Assembly: GCF_904849725.1 (NCBI RefSeq)
Contig: NC_058518.1
Location: 395,299,581 to 395,363,580 of the forward strand
Origin: Hordeum vulgare subsp. vulgare
Lineage: Eukaryota > Streptophyta > Magnoliopsida > Poales > Poaceae
Direction: 5' to 3'
Length of the DNA: 64,000 bases
The position numbers and the translations under genes are program-made. The notes under the pieces are model-generated. The model worked only from the letters and a program-made list of their open reading frames with translations. It searched no databases and was not told the DNA's origin. This document shows positions 1 to 10,021 of this stretch, piece by piece (the stretch's first letter is position 1; every line of letters starts with the position of its first letter).

Positions 1-877
1 TCAGGCACCGCAGAACGGAGCTCATACCACATAACATGAGAAACATCCGCATGCTCCACCTGAACCTTGTGGGATAATAGTGAATAAGCATGTCTACCAG
101 GTAAGAGTGGACCTGATCTAGATTGCCAACACAGGGGAACAAGGTGTGGCGAAAGATGTTGTGCATGATATCTAAGAATGGTTCCAGCACCCAAGTAGAA
201 TTGCTTGTAGTAGAGGAGATCTTATCAGTGTTGTACTTGTACACGACTTGCTTGTGAGTAGCAGCAAACTCACGGTGTGGACGGTGACCCACCGGGTTCT
301 CGAGTCCCTTATCCTCAGTGTTAAGCAGATGCATAAAAGACTTCCAGGGAGCATAAAGTAACCTGCCATTGGTCATCCATGAAAGACTCGTGGCCTCATT
401 AGTTCCCAGGAGAACCCTAGTCTTTGTTGAACTGCATAATGTCAAGAATGCCCAGCTTGTCACAAAGTGAGAGAGCAGTCCCGAAGTAACTTTCATTGCG
501 CTGCAAGTATTCAACATCAATAGATTTGACATGAGGAACAAACATGTTCTCCCTTGGCTTCAGAATGTCAATATAGATGGATAGTTGCTTCCGGTTCCAG
601 AAGGGACAGTTGCACATTGGAGGCTCATGAGGTTCCACATAGGGATCGATCTTGCAGGACATCCAAAAGTCCTTAGACTTCAGAGAGGCCATGGATTGGG
701 ACTTCAAGGGCCTCACAGCAGGGCGCTTCCCCTTGGATTTGGAAGCACACTGGCTGACCTTCTCAGCGGGAACATGCTCCTGTGGTTGACTTGAGCTATC
801 AGCCTCAGATGAACGGTCCCTCTTCGTGCTGCCACGGCTGGGATTCGTCCTACTCTCCTGAGGAGCAGAGGTGCCAC
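1..877 (-). pseudogene. ORF3-like accessory gene of Cop-Z, broken and partial
   Basis: The function is not known. The copy reads from about 877 (after an intron-acceptor-like AG) to beyond the left edge. It starts with a Ser/Lys-rich basic stretch (about 720-870), then a block ending YFGTALSLCDKLGILDIMQF (about 420-500). After a gap of roughly 20-30 residues it continues with WMTNGRLLYAPWKSFMHLL (about 315-375) and PFLDIMHNIFRHTLFPCVGN (about 130-190). The same blocks occur in order in Cop-A ORF3 (57788-60795) and partly in Cop-1 (15165-15770). Damage includes a stop near 417, the missing central block and a frameshift near position 60. It may belong to the Pfam 'putative plant transposon protein' group, which I could not test. 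There is no membrane segment, so an envelope role is not supported. Confidence 0.6.
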
Positions 878-1010
878 CTCATGAGAACCAAAAATACGAC
901 CAAACGAAAGCATGAGAGAAAAACAATGAGTACAAGATAGCAAGACACCAAGATGGGCGAGAAAGAGGTGATGAACAAGCAGGAATATCATGCAAAGGCC
1001 ACCCCAGAGC

Positions 1011-1630
1011 GGTAGTACCACCGCCAGGGGCGGTACTACCTCTTATGAGCAGTAGTACCGCCCGAACGAGCGGTAGTACCGCTCAGGGCAGGGACCGTGG
1101 GGGTGAAAACCACCACTGGTCACATTCGGTACTACTGGGGATGCCTTGACCACAAATTTCCTAAAAGAATCATCATATCTAAACTCCAGCCATCATCCAT
1201 ACCCTTCACATTCTGCAAATCAGAACCAAAAAGACGTAGATACATCTCATATTGTCCAAGACCTAGATCGGAAAAAGAGATCAAATGAGGAGAAGAACGG
1301 GGACAATACCAGTATCCATGACAAGAGGAGGGGGTGGAGAACGATTCCACCGGTTGAAATCGCGAAAGAGTTGCCGAAAACAGAGATCGGTGATGGCCAC
1401 CGGAGCCTTGGGGTCGCGTGGAGAGAGACACCCACAAGGAGGAGTGGGGATGAATGGGTATGGGGAGAGAAAACTGCACCTGCCCGACCCCATAGCCCCC
1501 TCGCAAAGGAGTCTAAGTGGTAGTACCACTCCCATGCGATAGTACCGCTCAACGGTAGTACCAGTGCGACAAGCGGTACTACCTCTTATCATGTGTAGTA
1601 TCGCCATGGCAGCGGTAGTACCGCTCCAGA
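1011..1630. repeat. Two clusters of GCGGTAGTACCGC palindromes in Cop-Z
   Basis: Degenerate copies of AGCGGTAGTACCGCT (7-bp arms around one central base) occur at about 1011-1090 and 1519-1630. On the minus strand the second cluster lies upstream of the ORF3 leader and the first lies in the putative intron before the main ORF3 exon. Cop-A and Cop-1 have the same two-cluster layout. The intervening 1090-1518 carries overlapping short open frames on both strands without recognisable domains, which I treat as chance. Confidence 0.7.
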
Positions 1631-2072
1631 TGATCAAAAAATGCGAAAAAATAATAAAACTTCGAACCACCACGAGGTAAAAGACAAAAAGACACGTCAT
1701 GGGGATGAGACCACTCCAAGTTGTGGAAAAAATATAAGAAGCGAGAGGATGACTTGGAGTGATTTTAGGGCATATTTCTCCCTAAGTGGTTTTGGTGATT
1801 GATGACAATGCTTGTGCGGACTAATCGTGTGCATTGAGCATTTCAGATAATTCATGACTAGGCACAAGACGATTCGGTGCCCCTCGGAGTCTTTCAAAGA
1901 CGATTGCTTTCTACGTTTCTCTTTGGTGGGTTTGAGTCGTAGGAAAGCCGTACTATTAAGAGGGGTCCGCTTAGGAAAGGTTTGGGTGGAATCAATACAT
2001 ACACAATTCCATTTCACCACCTTTCCCTTACTTCAGTGGATCTCCAGCATGTTTCTCCCTATCTGTGCAAAA

Positions 2073-2300
2073 AGACCAGTGGTAGTACCACTGGTGCTAG
2101 CGGTAGTACCGCTCTTTGGGTGGTAGTAGTTTTTTACTACCGCTCTGTGGGCGGTAGTAGTTTTTTTTACTACCGATCCGTCGTACTTTTTGCGCATCCA
2201 CAACCTCAGCAGTAGTAGGCACATGAGTAATTTTTTACTACCGTGGTTGGTGAACCTACCGTGCGGTAGTACCGCTCCTAGCAGCGGTAGTACCTCTCTG
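2073..2300. repeat. AGCGGTAGTACCGCT palindrome cluster in Cop-A 5' LTR
   Basis: Several exact and decayed copies of the odd-length palindrome (arms AGCGGTA/TACCGCT), some with expanded T-rich centres, lie 60-280 bp upstream of the LTR TATA box. The equivalent cluster in the 3' LTR is about 61665-61905. Possible roles are a promoter element, an RNA stem or a protein-binding array; the sequence does not decide between them. Confidence 0.8.
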
Positions 2301-2356
2301 CATGGACTGTGAGTGGGTGGGTGGGTGGGTGGGGGGTAACGGTTGGATTCCCCCCA

Positions 2357-2366
2357 CTATATAAAT
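2357..2366 (+). promoter_or_regulatory. LTR TATA box of Cop-A
   Basis: CTATATAAAT follows a C-run at the end of the palindrome cluster, as expected for the U3 promoter. The 3' LTR has CTATATAAAG at about 61944-61953. It would start the genomic RNA that carries gag-pol. Confidence 0.7.
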
Positions 2367-3097
2367 GGGTCTTATTCCTCTGGAAGCTCACCTCTTACCT
2401 CCCCAAGCTCCATTGTTGCTCCAAAGCTCATTTCCGCCCGATCTCTCTCCCTAGCCAATCAAACTTGTTGATTTCCTCGGGATTGGTTGAGAAGGCCCTG
2501 ATCTACACTTTCACCTAGAGATATTTGATTCCCCCCACTAATCCCTTGCGGATCTTGTTACTCTTGGGTATTTGAGCATCCTAGACGATTGAGGTCACCT
2601 CGGAGCCACATTCCATTATGGTGAAGCTTCGTGGTCTTGTTGGGAGCCTCCAAGCTTTGTGTGGAGATTGCCCCAACCTTGTTTGTAAAGGTCCGGTCGC
2701 CGCCTTCAAGGGCACCAATAGTGGAATCACGACATCTCGCATTGTGTGAGGGCGTGAGGTGAATATGGTGGCCCTAGTGGCTTCTTGGGGAGCATTGTGC
2801 CTCCACACCAGTCCAAGGGAGACGTACTTCCTATCAAAGGGAAGGAACTTCGGTAACACATTCTCGTCTCCACCGGTTCCACTTGCGGTTATCTCTTACC
2901 TTTACTTTGTACTTATTATTGTTGTGGTGTATTCCTTGCTTGCACTTGTTGTCTTTATTGTTAGCATCATCTAGGTTGCTCACCTAGTTGTTCATCTAGA
3001 GAACCTTTTGTTGCTAACACTAATTTGGTAAGAAGGGCTAAAAATTGGTAGTTGCCTATTCAACCCTCCTCTAGTCAACCATATCGATCCATTCAAT

Positions 3098-3109
3098 TGG
3101 TATCAGAGC
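3098..3109 (+). promoter_or_regulatory. Primer-binding site of Cop-A (initiator tRNA-Met type)
   Basis: TGGTATCAGAGC lies two bases after the LTR end. This is the standard plant Copia primer site, complementary to the 3' end of initiator tRNA-Met, where minus-strand DNA synthesis begins. It fixes the 3' boundary of the LTR at 3095. Confidence 0.92.
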
Positions 3110-3146
3110 CACGTCTCTTTATTAATGGTTTCACCACCCGAAGAGT

Positions 3147-4180
3147 ATGGTTGGCGACGGTGAGGTTGGGCACGAAGTGCCCGAGGCCGTAGAGTTGAAT
3201 TCGATCACACGGGATGACTTGAATGAGGCTATGGACTCATTCAAGACGTCCATGACGACCGAAGTCAAGTCCATGGTTAAAGAATTACTTGAGGGGATAA
3301 AGAATTCTCCTGAACCGTTGCTTATGGCTAAACCCACCACATCGGAGTCGGAGGCCAATTCCGAAAAGGAAACGACTAAAGGTACTCGAACTTCTTCCCC
3401 TCTTGTCAAGAATGGGACAGGAACCTTTGCTTTGGTTCCTCCTCCCTCGGTCTATGGAGGACCGGTCCCTACACCACATATTACTAACCTTGGTCCTCCT
3501 CCTAAACTTGTTAAAGGTGATTTCGCTAACTGGATCTTTTGCATCAAGTCTCATTTGAATCACAAGTCAACAAATCTTTGGAGAATCATCGAACAAGGCT
3601 TTTACCCACATGATCCAAACAACCTCACTCCAAGAGAAGAGGCTGACAATCAATACAATCATTACGCTTTGTTCATCCTTAAATCAGAGGTTCCTCCTGA
3701 AGATCTATCTCACTTGCGCCCTTCACCCGTGCAAAGGATTGTTGGGAGAACATCATGGTGTTGTACAAGGGGAGCTCAAGCATTCAACGGTCCAACTTTG
3801 AAGTGGTTATAGATGAGCCCGATGAGTTTGTGATGCTAGAAGATGAGGACCCCCGTGATCTCTACCGAATGATGACTGGTCATGCCGTTTCCCTTCAGGA
3901 TCATGGGATCAAGGATACAGATGACACTTGGATCAAGCACAAGTTTCTCAAGGCCATCATGCCATTCAACAAAGCCATGCCACCCATCATTCGTCAAAGG
4001 CCGGATTTCCACACCTTGACCTCAAGCGAAGTGTTGGATGAGTTCATTGCCATGAATATCATGAACAAGACCGCCGACAATGCTCTTGCTCGTGTCCGGT
4101 CAAAGAAAGCCTCACCCAACCTTGACTTGAGAGCCAAGGTCATCTCAGAAGAAGAAGAAGAGGAAGAAGATGGATGCCCC
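3147..4180 (+). pseudogene. gag: Cop-A gag, first segment
   Basis: N-terminal two thirds of the capsid precursor, which packages the element RNA. The chosen start is the ATG at 3147, matching the gag start of Cop-1 at 23157. The first open stretch runs to about 3740 and contains the conserved gag block with NWIFCIKSHLNHKSTNLWRI. A one-base loss near 3732 shifts the frame, and the second stretch (about 3755-4180) continues with YKGSSSIQRSNFEV to an acidic run ending GCP. The reading frame is then interrupted exactly at 4180 by a solo LTR and resumes at 5700. The order of blocks matches the Cop-1 gag throughout. Confidence 0.88.
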
Positions 4181-5694
4181 TGATGACCCACAAGTGTAGG
4201 GGATCTATCGTAGTCCTTTCGATAAGTAAGAGTTTCGAACCCAACGAGGAGTAGAAGGAATTGACAAGTGGTTTTCAGCAAGGTATTCTCTGCAAGCACT
4301 GAAATTATCAGTAACACATAGTTGTGTGAATAGACAATTCGTAGCGAGTAGCAAGTAAAAATAGTAAAAAAGGTGCAGAAAAATGGCCCAATCCCTTTTG
4401 TAGCAAGGGACAAGCCTGGACGAACTCTTATAAGAGGTGAAGCGCTCCCGAGGACACATAGGAATTTCTGTCAAGCTAGTTTTCATCAAGTTCATATGAT
4501 TCGCGTTCGCTACTTTGATATTTTGTTATGTGGGTGGACCGATGCTTGGGTGCTGTCCTTACTTGGACAAACATCCCACTTATGATGAACCCCTATCGCA
4601 AGCATCCGCAACTACGAAAGAAGAATTAAGACAAAGTCTAACCATAGCATTAAACTAGTGGATCCAAATCAGCCCCTTACGAAGCAACGCATAAACTAGG
4701 GTTTAAGATTCTGTCACTCTAGCAACCCATCATCTACTTATTACTTCCCAATGCCTTCCTCTAGGCCCAAATAATGGTGAAGTGTCATGTAGTCGACGTT
4801 CACATAACACCTCTAGAGGAAAGACAACATACATCGCATCAAAATATCGAACGAATACCAAATTCACATGACTACTTATAGCAAGACTTATCCCATGTCC
4901 TCAGGAACAAAAGTGACTACTCACAAAGCATAATTATGTTCATGACCAGAGAGGTAATGAATAGCATTAAGGATCTGAACATATGATCTTCCACCGAGTA
5001 ATCCAACTAGCATCAACTACAAAGAGTAATTAACACTACTAGTAACCTTACAAGTACCAATCGGAGTCGCGAGACGGAGATTGGTTACAAGAGATGAAAT
5101 AGGGTTGGTGCTGATGAAGATGGTGATGGTGATGAGTCCCCGCCGATGAGAGGAGTGTTGGTGATGACGATGGCGACGATTTCCCCCTCCGGGAGGGAAG
5201 TTTCCCCAGCAGGACTGTCCTGTCGGAGCTCTAGATTGGTTCTGCTCAAGTTCCGCCTCGTGGCGGCGACGATTCCTCCCGAAAGCCTCCTCTTGATTTT
5301 TTCTGGGAAGAAACCCTCCTTATAGCAAAAGATGGGAGCCAGAGGGGCAACAGGGGGCCCACAAGCCACCTAGCCGCGGCTAGGGGGGTAGGCCGCGCCT
5401 GGCAGGCTTGTGGCCTCCTGGTGGCTCCCCTCCGGTACTTCTTCCACCCAGTATTTTTTTCTAAATTCCAAAATAACTCCTCGTTGATTTTCATGGCTTT
5501 TGGAGTTGCGCAGAATAGGTATCTCAAACTTGCTCGTTTTTCAGACCAGAATTCCAGTTGCCGACATTCTCCCTCTTCATGTAAACCTTATAAAATAAGA
5601 GAGAAAAGACATAAGTATTGTACCGTAAAGTGTAATGACAACCCATAAAGCGATAAATATTAACATAAAAGCATGATGCAAAATGGACGTATCA
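4181..5694 (-). mobile_element. Solo LTR of the Gyp-E family inside Cop-A gag
   Basis: 1514 bp, minus orientation, with TG...CA ends (TGATGACCCACAAG at the left, GACGTATCA at the right as written on the plus strand). It matches the reverse complement of the Gyp-E LTRs at 35706-37222 and 44332-45851 along its full length. There are no internal genes and no second LTR, so it is a recombined solo LTR. It is flanked by GCCCC (4176-4180) and ACCCC (5695-5699), a 5-bp duplication with one mismatch. The gag frame is restored if LTR and duplication are removed. This copy keeps the TATA-like GCTATAAGG on its transcribed strand, which has decayed in Gyp-E. Open frames inside are chance. Confidence 0.92.
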
Positions 5695-6156
5695 ACCCCG
5701 AAAACACAAAGTATGCTTATCACGAGAACATGGCTCTTGCATCAAGGCAATGTTGGGGCAACAAGAGAAACTCAAGGCCGAAGTTTTCCAAGAACAACTC
5801 AAGTGGGTCCAAGAACAAGCAACGAGTAAGGGCATGCTACAATTGCGGCAATGTGAGACACTTTGTGGAAGATCGTCCTTATGAGAAGAGGGAAGACAAG
5901 GGGGCAAGCTCATTCGCAAAGACAAAGCCAAGTCTTTCCTAAGCAACAACATCTTCACCAAGAAGACTCCTCCAAGGGGTTTGGTGGCCCATGAAGAGTA
6001 CCCCTCCGATGATGACGAAGATGATACAGTCCGTGAGGGGATGGCAACGGCTACCGTGGCCATTGCCACTTCCTCCCCCAAGGTGTCTCTCTTCGGCGCC
6101 ACCAATGAGAACCACATTGCCAAGTGCCTCATGGCCAAAGGTATCAATAAGGTAAC
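5695..6156 (+). pseudogene. gag: Cop-A gag, second segment with zinc knuckle
   Basis: Continues gag after the solo LTR, from TKYAYHENMALASRQ. The zinc knuckle reads CYNCGNVRHFVEDR: the spacing CX2CX4H is kept but the fourth ligand is Arg, where Cop-1 has Cys (CYNCGNVSHFVAEC). A frameshift near 5930 breaks the frame; beyond it SNNIFTKK and the acidic YPSDDDEDD run lead to CLMAKGINKVT. The segment ends at 6156, where Gyp-B is inserted, and continues at 47377. Confidence 0.88.
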
Positions 6157-7032
6157 TGTTGGCGTTCTAGGAATGGGGGTACCCAGACCTCCTGCCCGTG
6201 ACCCAGGGCTGGCCCACTTCATCAAGCAAACGCAACCAGGCACGACACCACTCAGGGCAAGGCCCTCGCGAGGGCCCGAGCCTCACGAGGAGGAGCAACA
6301 TCAAGACCCGCACGGGGCCTCCTCAGGACCCCTCCAAAACAACGGAGATTCCGAGGCAAGGCCCGGCCTTAGGAAGTCAAGGATGACGTGGGGAAAGGAC
6401 AGACGAGCAGTGGATTACAGTATGGTGCAGTTTCCTCTTTCGTGCAAAGGAGGGAAGGACGTACGCGTGTTCCCAAGGCATCTTCCAAAGGTTTCCTTTC
6501 TTGTGCAACAAGGCCATCGTCGCCCGCCAGCAGGACATATGTCACCCCTGGACCAGTTCCTATAGCGCTCGCAGCCACTTTTGCAGGCGAAGACCACCTT
6601 TGGACAGGGGAAGCATGTTCCCCTGCCCCCCTTCAAAATTGGCCGTTGTGGGATCCCTTCCCGCCCTTGCAATAAGGGAAGAGGACCCGGGCCACCGCTA
6701 TATATAGAGGGTAGGTTACATCATAGGGGGCCCGGTCCATTCATTCACGCACACCACACCAAGGCCACCCAGCCTCCGGAGGCCCTCGAACACTGTACTA
6801 GTTCATCCACCAACCTCCTCGAGAGGCAATCCACCAAAGCAGGAGTAGGGTATTACGCTTCTCAGCGGCCAGAACCTGGGTAAACTGCCGTGTTCTGTGT
6901 CTTCCTCACCATCGAGTGAGTTCTTTGTCATCCCCAGCGAGTAGCGAGCTAGGTGAGGCGAGCCCGAGAGAGATCTTCGTACACGCCCCTGAGTTCGAAT
7001 CTTTAGGGTTTTGCGGAGCCCGAAATCCGACA
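6157..7032 (+). repeat. 5' LTR of Gyp-B
   Basis: 876 bp from TGTTGGCG to CCGACA, paired with 46500-47376. A TATA-like CTATATATAG lies at about 6699-6708 and its partner at about 47042-47051. The GC-rich sequence gives many overlapping open frames on both strands, none with a recognisable domain; I regard them as spurious. Confidence 0.92.
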
Positions 7033-7510
7033 TTTGGCGCGCGATGTAGGGGGCGTGTCAAGGTCTCTCCCAGGGCTCAGCCCGTTGAAGATGGTGGTAG
7101 GGGACGGTGAATCCGCGCGGAGAGGCGGGCCCCTTGCATGGCGCGGCCAGCGTAGGCGAGCTAGGACGCCAGCGACGCTCTGCCACCCCGTCGGCCGACG
7201 TTCACACCGGACAGGCTTCCAACGAGCGCCAGGGGTTGCTGCCTTCACCAACCACATGTCATTCCCCCATCACCCCGACCATTCCACACGTTCAGTCTGT
7301 CCCCCCCCTTCCGAGTCTGTCAGCACCCGACGCAAAAATATGTCGCGCTCCTGGTGGCACATGAGCTGAGGCGTCGGCACGCCGCCCGGCGTGGCCGCAT
7401 CGGCGGGCGCAGACGCGCTCTTGGGCGCGACGTCCCCGGCGAGACCCAAGCACGCCCCCGTGGGGAGCGTGCTCATCAGCCCGCATCGCCAGGGGCTACA
7501 ACGGGGGAAC
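7033..7510 (+). other. Gyp-B primer site and 5' internal region
   Basis: The LTR is followed at once by TTTGGCGCGCGATGTAGGGG, a TGGCGC-type primer-binding site. The rest is GC-rich leader without a convincing gene. It stops at 7510 where a family-C LTR is inserted (duplication GGAAC, 7506-7510) and resumes at 32502. Confidence 0.75.
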
Positions 7511-8214
7511 TGATGACGAGATGATGTATATACTTCTTGCACCCCATTGGTTACCCCAAGTGGAAGGTTGGGATGTAGTCAGCAGCAAGTTTTCCATCAC
7601 ACGGGAAATGTAAGGTTTATCGAACCAGAAGGACTCCTAGGCTCAACAAGTAGGTGTCTTCCACCCTGGCGCTAGCAGAAGACGTGGACCTGCACACACA
7701 ACAAATAACTTTGCTCCTAATGAGTACAGAGAGGTTGTCAATCTCTCCGGCCTTGTAGTTTGCAAAGGATCAAAACACAAGCGGGAAGGTAATAGTGATT
7801 GCAACGATAAAGTAAATAAAAGCGGTAAATGATGGAGGTGTAAACAATGCTGGTGATATGGACCGGAGTCACATGATGTTCACTAGTGATGTCTCTCTCC
7901 CAAAAGACGATAAACAACTATGCTTTGGTAAACAAATCATAGTTGGGCAATTGGCAGAATTATGAACGCACCGCAATGCTAATTATGCTACTTGATAGTT
8001 AGAGATTCAATAGTAATGGGCAGTACACCAAGACAAGTAGACCGTTTATTCATCAACATCTACTTACTAATCATCCACCTTGAGATATCTATCCAGAACA
8101 TCTCTCCGGTATTAAGTTATGAGCCCACCCAAAGTGTAAACTCAAAGCAACGGACAAATGCATTAACGAACTATGCGTAAGGTAAACAATCCTTGCAACC
8201 ATGGTCACAAGCAC
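7511..8214 (-). mobile_element. Family-C solo LTR, left piece
   Basis: Matches 58815-59513, the left part of the complete family-C solo LTR near the right end of the window. It is minus orientation and starts TGATGACGAG. The target duplication GGAAC is at 7506-7510 and again at 32497-32501, 25 kb away, next to the other end of the LTR. The match breaks at 8214 where Gyp-D begins. About 615 bp of the middle of the LTR (equivalent to 59514-60129) is missing from the window. Confidence 0.88.
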
Positions 8215-8770
8215 TGATGGGGTCATGGTCCTAGGGTAGGGTCATAGGCCTGCCATGTAGGTCCTACCCAAGGACTACCCCTCACAAAGGACAAGGCCCT
8301 TTGTGAATCCTGACTGAATTAAGGAGCCCCCATCATCCAGTCGGTAACAGGTCCTCAACCATCCAGTCAGAGACTAGCATTCGGAGGATACCAAGCTGAC
8401 CGACTGGCTACACTCGGTACATCGTAACCTCTCTGGAAGGAAACGGCCGTACGTTTCCGGGTGCATTTATTGGCATTTAGAGCATACGTTACCTGTAACG
8501 TACGCATTCAATCCCCACTACTCCACCCCTGTACCGGAACCGTTGTGGAGGGCAGCGCACTCTATATAAGCCGCCCTCCCCCACTGGTAGAGGGGTTAGC
8601 AAATCATTATATTCCATATTCCACTCGACAACAAGCTCCGAGAGCACTGAGACGTAGGGCTGTTACCTCCACCGCAGAGGGGCCTGAACTCATACAACCT
8701 CGCCGTAGCTAGGACTTTGCCCATCTCATTCGTACCCTACACATCTACTGTCAGGTTTATACCCACGACA
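8215..8770 (+). repeat. 5' LTR of Gyp-D
   Basis: 556 bp with TGATGGGG start and CCACGACA end, placed by the junction with the C LTR on the left and the primer site on the right. A TATA-like CTCTATATAAG lies at about 8560-8570. No partner LTR exists in the window. Confidence 0.85.
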
Positions 8771-8790
8771 GTTGGCGCCCACTGTGGGGC
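8771..8790 (+). promoter_or_regulatory. Primer-binding site of Gyp-D
   Basis: GTTGGCGCCCACTGTGGGGC follows the LTR directly. TGGCGCCCACTGTGGGG-like sites are typical of plant Gypsy elements such as the Tat group. Confidence 0.85.
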
Positions 8791-8837
8791 AGGCGTCTAA
8801 GCGACTTCCGGCGAGTTTGCGACTACTTCCTTTCGTC

Positions 8838-10016
8838 ATGTCGTCCGGTGGAGATTCGAGCACGGGTCACCAGATCTTCTTCGGCGCTCTCTCCTTCATC
8901 GTCGACGATTCAGCGTGGCTTCGGGATGCGCCCCTCGATGTCGAGGCGCTTCCCCGTCGCGGGGCTACACACTTCCGGGCTGGCGCCCGCGGCATTCTTC
9001 TTCTCCAGCAGTCTGCTCCGGTGTCGACCTACACCGCCATCACGCGCCGCGTCAAGCGGTCCCGCCGTCCGCGGCTCCAGTGTTGGGTGCAACACGCCCG
9101 GACGCGCCAGAACGCATCTTCACAAGTGGCGGTTCTTGAGTCCGTTGTGGTTGCCCCGCCGTCCCAGCACTCGGACTCGGTTCCGACTGAGTTTCCTTCC
9201 GAGTATGCGGGTCACGGGCCCGCAACAGAAGTACACATGGCCAACTCCCATGAAGATCCCCGTCAAGCTGGCCGAGGCGAGCGCGAGGTCGGTGAAGCAT
9301 CTGGTGCGCGCCGTCCACCTCGCCGTTCTGCTAGTCGGCACACTCGGCGGAGCAACGTGGAGCTGTTCCGCACACCCCTCCTCAACTTGGCTGCAGCTGC
9401 CAAGATAGCCGATTCCCTCCAGCCGACTGATTCAGAGGCTGGTAGAGGGATCGAGCTGATCCGAGCCCTGTTGCACACGGCGCAGCAGCAGAATTCGGCG
9501 GTCTCCCAGTCACACAACCAGATCTATAATAGTTCCGTCCACGCGAATACGCATCGGTCGGTTCACAGCCCTGGTTCCCGTCAGCGCCACAGGGGAGGCA
9601 TCCGTTCCATGATTCATGAAGATCGCCGCCGCTCACGCACCCCTCCGCGGGGTGGGCCCTATGGGTCCCGACATCATGATGATCGGCGTTCAGTCGGTGA
9701 CACTTACGACCCAAGGCCCAACGCAAGAGGGCATATCGCCTAGCGGAGGGTCGACAGGGGTCGGGCCCACCGCGATGGTCGCGATATCGACCGTCCGAGT
9801 GGAAGCAGGGCCACCGTTTCTGGTCCTGAGTGTTTCAGTCGAGCCATCCGTTCGACTGACATCCCTCCCAACTTCCAATTGGCGACGGGAATTAGCAAGT
9901 TCACAGGAGAGTCCATGCCAGAAACGTGGCTGGATGACTACCGAGTGGCAGTCCAGATCGGAGGAGGGGACGACCATGTCGCCATGAAGCACCTCCCTCT
10001 GATGCTCGACAGCTGA
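8838..10016 (+). pseudogene. gag: Gyp-D gag, N-terminal part
   Basis: Likely start is the ATG at 8838 (MSSGGDSSTG), 48 bases after the primer site. The first frame stays open to 9743, with an Arg-rich low-complexity part near its end. After a frameshift near 9740 the conserved gag core appears in another frame (about 9830-10013), with FTGESMPETWLDDYRVAV, and stops at TGA 10014-10016. A short deletion there removes the expected AR-W residues; the core continues in the next frame from 10022. Gag forms the particle that carries element RNA. Confidence 0.8.
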
Positions 10017-10021
10017 ACCAG

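Larger units (their letters stand above)
1..1762 (-). mobile_element. Cop-Z, left part: 3' half of a SIRE-like Copia element
   Basis: Minus-strand remnant of a Copia retrotransposon that hosts Cop-A. Read from 1762 down to 1 it holds a palindrome cluster (about 1519-1630), a leader, a putative intron with a second palindrome cluster (about 1011-1090) and the accessory ORF3. The order matches the post-pol regions of Cop-A and Cop-1. Its upstream part, the end of pol, lies at 62681-63297 on the far side of Cop-A. The last five bases (AGTGA, 1758-1762) are the target duplication of Cop-A. The element runs off the left edge, so its 3' LTR is not visible. Confidence 0.8.
1763..3095 (+). repeat. 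5' LTR of Cop-A
   Basis: About 1333 bp, ending TTCA directly before the primer site, and matched along its length by 61347-62680. The left terminus reads TTTTAGGG where the usual form would be TGTTAGGG; the other LTR has TATTAGGG, so both TG ends appear mutated. Inside are a palindrome cluster (about 2073-2300), a TATA box (2357-2366) and a transcribed part with small unrelated open frames, which are not genes. Confidence 0.93.

Noticed and set aside
1097..1700. Several 85-139-residue frames in Cop-Z between the palindrome clusters
   Set aside because: They overlap each other on both strands, and the region corresponds to the non-coding leader and intron of Cop-A and Cop-1.
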